From NCBI GenBank assembly GCA_001986395.2, contig MQVO02000008.1, forward strand, positions 310,001-374,000: 64,000 nt of DNA, written 5' to 3'. The notes under the pieces are model-generated. The model saw only the letters and a program-made list of their open reading frames with translations, made no database searches and was not told where the DNA came from. Source of the DNA: Irpex lacteus. Its lineage: Eukaryota > Basidiomycota > Agaricomycetes > Polyporales > Irpicaceae. Of the stretch, positions 39,675-50,939 are shown piece after piece (position 1 is the stretch's first letter; every line of letters begins with the position of its first letter). The position numbers and the translations under genes are program-made.

Positions 39675-42223
39675 TGTGGAATAGGGAGAAAGATTGGGGT
39701 GGACCACGTACTGTGATCTGTTGATGTGCTCTAACTTATAGTCCTTAGGGTAAAGGGGACGGACCCGATAACCTTCGTATTCGTCTGGCGATGGATGATG
39801 ACACTTCGTCACTGGCACAGGCTTCAGCGTTATCTGGAAGACTTAATCGCCGCGGAACCGCATATTCTATTTGTGCATGCAGTATAAGCTTTCCTACACT
39901 GATCATCTGTCAGTGACGACCGTGAAGAGCGCAGGTACGTACCTGAGGTAACGATTCAGCATGACCATAGTTCAACGAATACTCCGCTGGGACAGATTGA
40001 CGCTGCGAGGGGCCGTGCGTGTGAAGATCTTTGGAGACATCGTAGGAAGGAAACTATGCTTACTGTACTGTACAGCAGAGTGCGCACGCAAGGAGATATC
40101 CGCGCACGGAACGTAGGTCTCCGATACAGCTCATCAACGAGATATGAGCGCATCCAGTGCTAAATGGTGACTTAGGGTCTTGGATCCCATCGTATCTGCA
40201 ACATTCTTTGATTCAGTTTGTTTTACCACAGTGGCAATAACCTGGAAGATGCCAAAGGGCCATCATTAGTACACTGACCTGGATACAGACTGTCCGGGTC
40301 TGTTGACGTTCCACTTGCAATCAACGCACGTACCATGGAAGATAGTCCGAATCATGGTGCCTCCAGCTATGGTACTGAACGTCATCAATCATCCTCGCCC
40401 AGCCGAGTAAACTCAGTATTACTGTATAGTAAAGTGATAGGCTTGATGGTGGGCAATGCCGCTTGCGTGATACTTACACGCATGACACGCATGGTCAGCT
40501 GCGTGTTTATTTTGAGTCCGGATGATGATGCCATGAGTAAACAGCCAGGGGAGGGATAGTGAGTTTGTAGAATAGAAAGATAGAGTATAACCCCAGCCTC
40601 CCGGCCTAGCATGTTCTTTACAGAGGATCTGAAATTTGCGCAGCGGCAAGCAGCAATGTGCCGTGCGACGTCTCATGGGGGCTGGTTCTGGTGTATTTAC
40701 ACGTCTGACGTTTACCTGTGTGAAAACACAACAGAGCTTCAGCATAACATAAATTACAATCGCCACACGAAATTCGTGTACGTACCCGTTGCGATCAAGG
40801 AGGAGACGTACTAGTGCCAGTAGCGCTTGTTACTGTAATGTGAAGCGTTGAGCATGCTACGATTTTTTGAATGTGAACAGGTACATGAGGCACAGAATTA
40901 TCGTGTGAAGAAATCGATTTCATCGAAGAGATTGTGCTTCTGTAGTATAGTGAAGTGTTGGTGAACTTCAAGTGTTAATTTGAAGTTCACTCAGAAACGA
41001 GGGCGTGCCGTGCAGCGGAAGTAGCCGGATCACCGACAGCTTTGTGGCGCCGTCTCGTTTGGGCATGTTACTATGTTCGAGCTCTCACGTCCATTCTGTC
41101 TGATAGTACTGTAAGTACTCCTGATGATATATTCTTGAAGCAAATGCCGTACTAATTATCGTCGTTTATATCACTCTTACAGGAACAACTATGGAGGAGC
41201 CTTTGATCTCGTGAGAATCTCTAAGTAAGTGCTAGCGCAATACGAGTCGCCCCACCAGAAAAACATGCGAGATCTCCCAGATCTCTGGAAAAGCTTCGAG
41301 CCTAGGTACGTCGGAGCTCTGGAAGCTATCATAATATTTCTTGATACCCACTTCTTTGGTATCTTAGAATAAAAGCTCACACCTCAACGCTACCACGTTC
41401 TGGGCATTTACAACAGTGCGGCTACCAGATGCAAAGAAGTTTCATGATGAAGGGCGCTTTGGCTATCAGCGCGCTCCGAGGGCGAGACCTACAAAAGTGA
41501 GCAGGCTTGTAAACAGTTTGTGGCTTCCCCTTTTAATGTCATGTATAGAAATGCTAGAACTCTATCGATGCGTTGTTGCGCAAATGCAAGTTCGATTCAG
41601 CCTCGTGTTCTCCGGTACTAAAGGACTACGGAGTCAAGGCCCCTTGGACAGTTCACCTGCTCACGTCCAGACATCCAGGGCGGGGCTACCAACATCCTGC
41701 CGTCCTGCCAAGATGTGGAAATGCGCAAACCTTCATCGGACGGAGATGAAACAACCCTGTACGATTACTGTGCAAAACGATCAAAGTTGTGCCAGTGGGC
41801 CTTGTAACGGCAAGGATTTAGAAAACCATTCACCTCAGCGATCATGTCCCGCGCCAGAGTTTCTTCTGGTATGTCACTTACTAGAAGCTCTTGCTATAAG
41901 GTATGTGACAGCGTCGTATCTTACTACGGTCTATTTTGCAAGGCACAGGGCACTGTCGTGCCGCAGTGAATGTTGACTTCTACCACGATGCTGGAACGTG
42001 CGATATACTAGTGGAATACACAGATCCTTTTCGAAAACGAAGTACGTTTGATTGAATCAACGAGCCCCTCCTTTTTCCCGCTACGCAGCTCTCAGCATTT
42101 ACAGCAAGTAAGCAGCACTTATGCTCCGCGCTTATAAAGACAATCGCCAGTGCTATAAAACGGTAGGTGGAGGTATTAAATGAGTATCATCACCGACATT
42201 GAGCTCCCGATAGATTCTCTACC
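39675..42223. other. Gene-poor region
   Basis: About 2.5 kb. Open frames exist (for example 41416-41976, plus strand, 186 codons), but they show no motif, no splice context and uneven composition. I see no supported gene, RNA or repeat. Confidence 0.4.
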
Positions 42224-43271
42224 ATGACTGTCTCTTCCCACATGCCTCCACTTCCAGCTCATGATGCTCTTCCTCCAAATGCCAACCATGCACACAATGG
42301 CTCCCATCAAGCTAATACAATGCCTACTCCCTTTCTCCCGTCGGGCGTCGACGCAGGACGTATTTTGTCTGCGGGCTCACAGCCTCCACTTCCTGACGCA
42401 TGGAATTTCACCAAGCCTGTGCCTTTTGTCCCAGCAAGGCTACAACCCATCCTCAAGACCACCATCGATATTCTTGTGATGATATCGTACGGCCATTCAA
42501 GCCTCGAGAAGAAGTGGGAGTTGACAAATACGAGCGAGAAGTTTACGGAGGAGAAAAAAAGGATCTCTGATCGTATTACTGTGATCACTGTTGTGGTGAG
42601 TATGGTGGTATTTCAGATGTTATCGGAACGTCTATACTCAAATTGCATGTCCAGTCAGGTCTACTCTTGACATGTTTAGTGGCGTTGATTACAACCGAGC
42701 CGCCTGTTGGCGCGGTCATAAACTACACGATGCGTGGCCCATATATGTGCCTATGGGTGGCGTTTGGTATCCTGCTAGGAGGGATGATTGTCGCTTTCAG
42801 CGACATATTTGTCATGTCAACATGTGGCTTTGAATGGACACGCCAGGTATGTTGAATCCAAACTCTCGTGGCAAAGTTAATGACACGAGCGATTTCAAAT
42901 ATTTCCTATAACAACATCGTTTGGGTCACTAACACGGCCATAGAGACTCATGGGTACTCGATGGAGGATGGTCCTTGTTTTGATTTTCCTTGCCTATCCT
43001 TTCTTTTCCGTCGGCATTTCTACGATACTCTGTGCCTTTGGTAAGCGTATTTTACTAGAATCGTACTACTACCTTTCGAAAGCTTACCAAGGGCGTGCCT
43101 TTCCTCTTCCTAGGGCTCCTCTCCGCTGCGTGGCTATCTCAAGATTACATTGCACAGACCGGATGCGTTTTCTTGCTTCTCGTGCCGGTGTCTTTGATGG
43201 TATTGTTCGCACTTACACAGATGCTAAGTGTCCCCCCAACCAATCCAGTGACACAGCGGGAACCAGCATGA
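42224..43271 (+). CDS. Four-helix membrane protein, hypothetical
   Basis: Four exons (42224-42595, 42655-42846, 42944-43040, 43114-43271) join cleanly through introns of 59, 97 and 73 nt and give 272 aa. The first 80 residues are disordered (P/H/N-rich). A soluble helix then contains an acidic/basic stretch (LEKKWELTNTSEKFTEEKKR), followed by four membrane helices: GLLLTCLVALITT, MCLWVAFGILLGGMIVAF, MVLVLIFLAYPFFSVGIST and CVFLLLVPVSLMVLFAL. The family is not recognised. The long cytosolic head and compact four-helix tail recall fungal proteins of unknown function. The clean splicing supports an intact gene. Confidence 0.75.
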
Positions 43272-43331
43272 GGTAGATCGGGTATACTGGCATATTGTGT
43301 AGTGTGGCACCCGGAGGGCGCTAGAAGCGGA

Positions 43332-43354
43332 TCTCTCTCTCTCTCTCTCTCTCT
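43332..43354. repeat. TC dinucleotide microsatellite
   Basis: An uninterrupted run of TC about 23 nt long, 60 bp after the stop of the four-helix protein gene, so probably in its 3' UTR. Such runs are variable in length. Confidence 0.95.
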
Positions 43355-45047
43355 TCCACGTTTACCTGATCAACGCGGAGCGGAGCAAGACTCACTCTTG
43401 TGTTCTATGTATATGTACTGTATTTATCTGTTCTGTACAATTATTTTCTGTGTGTTTATAGTCAGGCTTGTAGTGTCAGCTTCAAATTAATATTTATGTT
43501 TGCCACCGTATGCATGATGTCCCATGCGGCATGGCCCCTGGTAGTATGAGGTACGAGTACGTGGAGGCTGGTTTATGAGCCTAACCCCTGGTAACTTCTA
43601 AACTGGGCGTCAGAAGTTTGCAGGCTCTAGACAAGTACTACGTTTGATTTGACGAGGTCGTAGAGGCTTTCGAGATACTGTCAGCACTTTCCAAAGTAAG
43701 AGCCTAATTGGCAGCCTGAGGGACGCATCGCCCTTGTCAGCTTGCGTCCTCTTCGTTAGGTTCATTGCAGTAACTCTCTATGTCCTATGTAAAATGACAC
43801 GTTTCTGCTACACTGACCGGAAGCACCCTAACTACAACACCCTTGACAAGCAAGCTCTAACCGTCGCCCAACGTTTCTTCCTTCTTACCTCAGGCTGTCA
43901 GGTCTCGAGAGCAGAATTCCCAATCAAAGACGCAGTCTTCCCTGTATGTCCCAGACTCCTCGCACAGCGGAACGGTGATCAGCACATAGCTCGCCCAGTC
44001 AAACAGCGCAACCGTATCAACCGCAAAATGCTGCGCGCATCGGGCAGCTTCTTGGATCATTGAGACCGTTTCTCGCAAAGCTTGGACTTTCTCGGTCGTA
44101 TCGTGGAATTGAGGAAGCTCAGTGCGGTGTGTTCTTTCACGGTTTGTACTGGACAAAACCCGTCTTTTGACGTGCGCCTAAGGGAATTCTCTTGATATCT
44201 CTCAAGATCCCGTGATATGGCAAGTCGTTGCTTGTTTTCGTCCTAGAAATCTCGAGAAATCGATATATCTTTGGAGATCTCTAGAGAAATCGAGTGCCGT
44301 TAGTCATTCAAGCCGCACCCTTTCTTTGACCCTCCAAATTCGAGTTCTAGGTTGCAAGAAATCTCTCAAGATCTCATACCCTCGAAGAATGAGAGTTGGC
44401 GCAGAAACCAAGGCAAACGACTCAGAAGATCTCATGGTAAATGAACCAGGCGCTTATCTTAGTCACGGGCGTTCAGTCTGAGTCGATCTTCACGTGGAGT
44501 TTCACACTGGCACTGCGTAACCAGCGGTGGCCAGTTGCTTCTGAACTCCTTCCACTTTCCTGGCTCGGCCGAGGAGGCCGAGTCGCAGTCACGCCGCATT
44601 AATATCCAGACCATCGTTCGCATGTGCCTCTTAGTAAGTTCCAGTTGTCAGTGTCTTATATCTGCTGATGCCATTACCTGAAAGCTATTCCAGAGAGTCA
44701 AAAGACTAGCGGCGCAGGTTCCAGACAATCCAGACCTTCAGTCAAAGGGATTTATCACAGCATCCTTCCCCATCTCCTGAGAAGCGTCACCACAGATGAG
44801 TAGCGGTAGTTTCTTAGTGATGATAAGAGGATGTTGGGTCGACGACAAGCACGGTATAGTCGGGGACGAATGGGAATCGTTTTGCGGAGTTTTCCGGTGC
44901 AGATAAAGTACACCGATTGCAACGCTTCGTTTCACAGACGGGGGATGATTTGAAGATTTGAAGATACTTCGCTCGCTCGATGGTGTGCGCTTACCTGCCG
45001 TCCATTACAAGCGGGCCCTTGGAGAAGTGCTAGAATACGGTTAGAAG
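43355..45047. other. Gene-poor region with a weak ORF at 43890-44156 (minus strand)
   Basis: The minus-strand frame at 44156-43890 reads VQALRETVSMIQEAARCAQH then FAVDTVALFDWASYVLITV, which looks like one exon of a helical protein, but no start or partner exon was found. At about 44190-44420 several direct copies of an ATCTC/GAAATC(T/G)-type motif occur. The rest shows no coding signal. Confidence 0.25.
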
Positions 45048-45881
45048 GTGAGTATGCACACTTACACTCGTACCTGAGTTAACAAACTCACCTCGGTCCT
45101 CGTCTTGCATTGATTAACAGCACCACGACATCGACGACGGAAAGTCGTTCGGCGGACGTTGATCCATCGCGGAATGACTTGCGGGCTCCCGTGCCATGGA
45201 CCGTTGGAAGGGCTAGATGGCGCAGACAAGGTGAGCACACACCCTATCCTCGACCACAAGCCGTCGTACTTATCGTGAACCTTTCGTTTAGCCTCCATCG
45301 ATAGCGCACGAAGACGCCGCTCGCGGGATGGCAATACGTGGTAGAACGACGTGTGCCGTCGCGGGACGCTGGGGGAGTCTAACGAAGATGCTAGACGGTG
45401 AGTATACCTCTGTACTTTCATTTACGCGTTAATTAACTCACTTACCAGATCTCTTTTGTCCAGTGTTAACTCCCAGCGCATGGTACGTGGCTCGCGGGAG
45501 GGCAATACGTCGCGGAACGCTGGAGGATTCTAACGAAGATCCTAGACGACGTAGATAAGGTGAGTATACCTTATACTCTCGTTTACGCATTGATTTAACT
45601 CACTGTATAGCTTCGTCTAGCGTCGATCGCCGGCGCATCGGGACGTCGAGGGGTGCTAAGCAAAGGGTGAAGGTTAGTTTAAGTCTCGTCCCGTGCTATT
45701 TTGCTTTAACTCACCATACAATCTCCCAGAACCTTTTGACAGCTGCTAGGCAGCTAGGGGACGCCCGTGGGGCGTCGCTCCATTGCGGAACGACGAACGA
45801 GGTGCTAAGCAACGGGACAAGGTGAGTTTGACCCTCGTCTCGTCTTATTTAGCCGAATTAACTCACTAATTTATCTCGCAG
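45048..45881 (+). repeat. Array of six intron-like modules (degenerate tandem repeat)
   Basis: Donor-like GTGAGT or GTTAGT sites occur at 45048, 45231, 45398, 45560, 45673 and 45822, 113-183 bp apart. Five of the six are followed by a branch-like TTAACTCAC (or TTAACAAACTCAC) and then a CAG or TAG. The stretches between them share words such as CGCGGGA.GGCAATACGT, CGCGGAACG and TCTAACGAAGAT. The exon-like parts have no single shared frame without stops, although two frames are open in the second. After the last unit an acidic frame (45899-46084, D/E-rich) runs to a stop. The units are plainly related and look like tandem copies of an exon-plus-intron piece. Whether they are spliced, and whether a protein results, cannot be seen. 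Confidence 0.6.
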
Positions 45882-46084
45882 AACGGGTCTGACAGTTATT
45901 GTACACTACGAGGTCGGTCGCTGTTGATAACAAGGACGACATCGACGGCGAAGAGGATGGGTTTGAAATTGATAAAGTTGATACTGATGAGTGCGAGGAC
46001 GAGGACAAGGATGAGGAAGAGGAAGAGGAAGAGGACGAGAGCAGGGAGGATGACAATGTATTCGAGTATCCTATCACTAATTGA

Positions 46085-46207
46085 TTAATGTTCGTTTACG
46101 GACGGTAATACACTATAGCTGATGTCGAGGCGGTCTCTTTTTAGGCCTATTTATTTGTCCTTACACACTTCAGAGGCAGAGCTTGCTTGCTTAAAGCTGA
46201 CAAATGA
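46085..46207. other. Short spacer
   Basis: No feature seen between the acidic frame and the 54-bp repeat. Confidence 0.4.
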
Positions 46208-46326
46208 GGCAGTTACCGGGTGATTACGGGCGCTTCTTATCGTATTATCAGGGCAGTTACATGGCAGTTACTGAGCGATTACGGGCGCTTCCTCCCGTAT
46301 AGCAGGGCAGTTACGTGGCAGTTACC
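46208..46326. repeat. Short tandem repeat, about 54-bp unit, just over two copies
   Basis: GGCAGTTAC occurs at unit starts and is followed by GATTACGGGCGCTTC and then CAGGGCAGTTAC. Two near-identical units and the start of a third lie 50-170 bp upstream of the JmjC-like gene's ATG, so the repeat is probably in its promoter or 5' UTR. Confidence 0.75.
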
Positions 46327-46375
46327 GGCGCTATGTGCGTACACCTGGTTCCCTTACGCTGCGGCGAACGTCAAC

Positions 46376-49347
46376 ATGACAGAGACACTGGTCTACGGAA
46401 GGCATCCATACCTACATCTAGGTGGGTCGGTTATGTTTAGCTTCTGGCTTTTCTCATTCCAACCACTGACGACGTTCTAAAGATGCCGCAGAGAAATCCA
46501 TCATATCGTGTGCTGACTCTCCCATACACATATTCTGGATATGCTCTACGCACGTGGCTACTTCTTGGCCTCCTACTAGAGCGTATACTGCCACTGTAAA
46601 ACAGGGTTATCTGACTGGTGCTTTCGTCATGTACCAGTCTACCCTGGAACCATTGCCAACGCTAGGAATGCAGGGAGACCTGTGGTTAACTGTAGATTCC
46701 ATCTATGTGTTGGGAAAGTCGGGCGAATGGGAAAAGTGGAAGGCAAAGGATATGTACCGTTGCCCTCACGACAACGCCCGTCAACTGGTGTGGTCAAGGA
46801 ATGCTGAATTGAAGTATCTGCCGTCACACAAGCATGAAGCCTCTAAATGGAACAGTAAGCTATGGTCTTTGCGCTGGAATTTAACATTGAGCTCACGTAA
46901 CTTGCCTAGAAACTGAAACCAGAGTTCCTCTTTCATGCATTCCTGAAAATGCCAGAGCGATCCCAGCCGTACAAGCCGCACTTAAAAAAAACTACAAGGA
47001 TCTGCAAGACAATGACATCATTGTCCTTCTCAAGGCGCGCTGCGAATTCCTTCGTCTCGGTTCTGCTTTCTCAGGTGAACTCTATTGTATGATTTGAACA
47101 CGTAGATCTAGCATTTAACTCTCTCAGCAGACTATGTCGCTCCAAGTCAGCAAAAGACTTACACGCCCTTTCCGATCTCTACCTATAGGACACCACCAGA
47201 TGGTCGTGAGTGTTCAGGACACGTCAAGCTGTGGAACGGCATGGACATGTTTCTCCCATACTGCGAAGGGGATCCTAGCGAGGTGTGTATTTCCGCCACG
47301 CACATAAGCTTCATTTGCGCTTGTACTAACCTCGAGCTATCAGGATCCAGATGTCCTTTCGTGCCGGTGGATAGCCGAAGTAAGCACGGACGCAACAGCC
47401 CACGTAGAGTCAGGTAGTAAGCTCCCTACGATCACGGTCCTAGAAGCTCCGCCAGAAGATGATCCACAGAGACTTCGTCGTCAGCACGCGAGGGAGGTCA
47501 GACGTTTAGCATCGATGGGTCGTGTCATTGTGATCAGACCAGCTCAGGAAAGAGCGCCACGCTACGACTTTGACAAGGAGTCTTTAGAAGAGCTTACCTA
47601 TCGCAAGAGCAATGGTGCGGTCATGGAATGGATAGGTGAGTGCTGCACCATGTTTTTGAGTGTATATAGTGTACTGATGGCACACTGCAGCGTCTCTGGA
47701 GAAAAACCGTGATGCCGCCCAACTTGAAGCAGAGCCGAAAGGTAAAGGCCGCGAGGGCACCGAGAGCCCCCCAAGTACGTACACATCAGCATACTAAACT
47801 TGTGTCAGATTGTAACAGTATGTGAGTGCAGAAGCTCGAAAACATGTGAAAGGGACAAGTCAACAGTTTTTCCAAGCTGCGTCCAACAAGAAAGGCAGCG
47901 TTAACTGCTTGGACTTGACAGTCCCTTCTGTTCCGAGCTGGTTGCCGGAACTCATAAGGTAGGGGGATCATTGCAATTGATTTTCAAGTTTTACTAATAT
48001 ATTGTAGTCAACTAGCATCCGACGCCCAGGCGCTGTCGACTACTGGTCCGCTTGGATTCAGCCTCGCAGCTGACAAGCTCGGTGAAAGTCAGGCCACGCC
48101 CTCCCTACCTCCTCAATCCACTTCAGCTACGAACTCTACCAGCAGTACAGTTCCTTCGAAACGTCGTGCATCTTCCCGTGCGACCGCTGAAGGGACAAAG
48201 TCGTCGCCGGAGGCTGTGAGTTCCTCCAAGAGACGGAAGACATCTGAGGGTATGTCCACTGGCACGACCTCGGCGATTGAACGGCCAACTAATTCATGTG
48301 ATGCAGAGAAACACGATTCTACTGCTTCCAACAAGACAAAAAGTCCTGCATTAGAGAAGCTCAGGAGGCTCCTGGTTTTATGCGATAGTTTCGGGATGCG
48401 ATACCTTGAGAACGACGCGCTGAGAATTCAGGCTTGGGTCCTCGCATCCTCCAGCGGCTCTTACACCGAGGATCATCAAGACGCAGGGGGTTACTTCACC
48501 TGGGTCCAGTGTCAGACAGGCACTAAGTTATGGTGTTACTTGGAGCCGAACAATGTGTCCCAAGACGTTAAATCTGCTGCAGAGACCTTCAAGGGCATCA
48601 TCAAAGACGCCGAAGATACAGATACTTTCGGACGCCATTCGCATCCTGTTTCCCTTATAATCACACCCGGTACGATCCTGTAAGTTATACATTGAGAAAT
48701 CATCAAGTTACGAACTACTGATTGACGCATATTCTAACAGAATTCAGCCCGCTGGATGGATACACAGGGTATACACGTTGGCGAATAGCATTTTCACTGG
48801 TGGCCATTTCTTCATGCTAGATGGGATGCATCTCACCGAGATGACTCGAGCGTGTGCTGCTGCGACCAAACAGGTTGCCACTAACGCATCACATCCAGGA
48901 TGTGTTCGAACACTTTGTCGAATCGCGCTGGCACTACTGTTCAATTGGGAAGAAACTGGTACCGGTGTCTCCTCAGATCATCTGTACAGTGGACTGATAC
49001 TTTCATTTGATCCAGTACTTCGTAAACCATTCATCTCGCTGGCTCGCATGATTGTATGGCCGGAAATTTACGCGAGAGGTGATGCTGATCCCAAACATCC
49101 TTCCTTCGAACGTAGCAACGAGGCAAAGCTTGAGCAAGAAGTTGCCTGCGCAGCTGTGGAGCTTATTCTGGAACACAATCATATTAAGCTCGAAGATATC
49201 CGCCCAAAACCATTATCGAAGCTTGAATGGCTGGCCGCTGTAGAACCGGACCTCGACTGGAACGACCCTGGCACAGCAGTTCTCGCAGTCCCAGACGTTA
49301 GGCATATGTTCAGAGCGTTTGAAGGTGTTAACTTAGAAAAGCAGTAG
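46376..49347 (+). CDS. JmjC-domain-like protein
   Basis: JmjC proteins are Fe(II)/2-oxoglutarate oxygenases, often histone demethylases. The ATG at 46376 (MTETLVYGRHPYLHL) joins by a 61-nt intron (46422-46482) to SIISCADSPIHIFWICSTHV. An exon with LGMQGDLWLTVDSIYVLGK follows, then an exon from 46910 (TETRVPLSCIPENARAIP), and more exons through a basic S/T-rich linker (about 48100-48350). The C-terminal half carries RIQAWVLASSSGSYTEDHQD, with an HxD pair (EDHQDAGG), then LIITPGTIL, then PAGWIHRVYTLANSIFTGGH, whose His completes a 2-His-1-carboxylate metal site. The stop is at 49347. Members of this type are numerous in Agaricomycetes. The frame is open through all exons I traced. The substrate is unknown. 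Confidence 0.7.
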
Positions 49348-49439
49348 TCGCAAGTCAAGTCGCACATCATTCTCGTTCTCGATATGTAGTAGAAACGTTC
49401 ACTGTCTGCTTCATGTATTTTAGGGACATTATATCAATT
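49348..49439. other. Short spacer
   Basis: 3' flank of the JmjC-like gene; the broken antiporter copy begins soon after. Confidence 0.4.
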
Positions 49440-50825
49440 TTGTCTCGCTTCGTCGAGGCCTTATACTCCTGTTGCTCGGTTGACGATTGCAAGCATGATG
49501 GCACAACTCGTGTGGTCGCACACGTATTTGGCTCAGCATTCATGACAGATATCATCGTAGTTCATGCCATCTTTGGTAAGTAAACTCAATGCATGCTGCT
49601 GCGTATCGGTATTAATTAACGCTGTCAGGTGCCTTCCTTGCCAGGATAATCGTCCCTCGCGAGGTCGGTCTTGCCATCGCACTCACCGAGAAGCTCGAGG
49701 ATATGGTTGCGATCATCTTCCTCCCATTGGTACGTTCATCTCCCATGACCATAGCTTGCACGTGCTCATATTCTCCCGCAGTATTTCACGCTTTCAGGTC
49801 TCTCCACTGACCTCGGACTTCTGAACAATGGCACCACTTGGGGATATACCGTGGCAATCTGCGCACTTGACTACTCTGGCAAGTTTGGAGGCTGCACACT
49901 CGCCGCGAGGGCGTCCGGGTTCTCGTGGCGTGAGGCGAGCACAAACGGCTCTTTGATGAGTTGTAAAGGGTGTGTCTGGGTTCATATTTCTGATACAAAT
50001 CACAAACTAAAACATCCTTCGTTACAGTCTCGTCGAACTGATCGTACTCAACGTCGGTTTATCAGCCGGGATTCTCTCGCAGCGTGTCTTCTCCATGTTT
50101 GTCTTGAAAACGTTATTATTGACGTTCATGACGACGCCAGCCGTGGCATTCCTCTACCCACCCGAGAAGCGTAAACGTGTCTCTGCGACGAGTGTTCCCT
50201 TTGACTACGTTACAGACGAAGACAAGGCCACACGCCCGTCTATGCTTGGAGGGTCCTCTAGCGACGGGTCAAGTAAACCTCCTGGCTTCTTGAAGATGCG
50301 GTTCACTGTGGTGGTGGATCAGTTGGAGCATGTGCCGGGCATGTTAGCTCTGACACAGCTTCTTCAACCTCCTCTGTGTCATCTTACCCGCGACAACGCG
50401 AGAGACGACGCCATCGACGTTCAGATCGAAGCCCTCAGGTTGATAGAGCTTTCGGACAGAACGTCAGCAGTCATGAAGTCGTCTGTAGGGGACACCCTCA
50501 TACACAGGGACCCCTTGCTGGGCATCTTCTAAACGTTTGGAGAACTGAACGGCATGGCCGTTTCGACTTCTCGGGCTGTCGTCTCTTTCGACGACCTCGC
50601 GTCCAGCGTGACGGAAATCGCTAGACGTACGTCCTCGCAGCTGGTTCTCATGCCTTGGCTGCCTCCATACTTAGACCGAGACATACCATCGCCACCGGTA
50701 GCCGAGTCCAGCCCAAGGAGCGTCAACCTCTTCGACAGCCTCTTCCGCCACACGAACAACGACTCCACCTACAACGCGTCGGCATTACACTCCCAGTTTG
50801 TCAGGGGCGTCTTCTCACACAGCAA
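49440..50825 (+). pseudogene. KHA1-type K+/H+ antiporter fragment (CPA2), truncated at both ends
   Basis: Fungal Kha1 exchanges K+ and H+ in an internal membrane. This piece starts in the middle of the transport domain (VFGSAFMTDIIVVHAIF), joins by an intron at about 49575-49627 to LARIIVPREVGLAIALTEKL, continues through YFTLSGLSTDLGLLNNGTTW, SGFSWREASTNGSLMSCKG and NVGLSAGILSQRVFSMF, and reaches the soluble part (VVVDQLEHVPGMLALTQL). After FVRGVFSHSK near 50825 the similarity ends. All N-terminal helices (about 300 residues) are missing. A start-containing exon is absent, so this is a fragment. The sequence still reads largely open, which argues for a recent copy or a captured piece. A further piece of possible Kha1 C-terminus lies at 53596. 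Confidence 0.8.
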
Positions 50826-50939
50826 GTGTCTATGGCTACATCACCAAACAACGCGTCGCCAACACACAACACCAGAAAAGACACGTACGTCGCCGGACAA
50901 CCTTCCTCAACTTCCAATGCTCAGGCCCCACCCAGTTCT

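Noticed and set aside
41416..41976. 186-codon plus-strand open frame
   Set aside because: No motif, no splice context and uneven composition. It may be chance in a stop-poor stretch.
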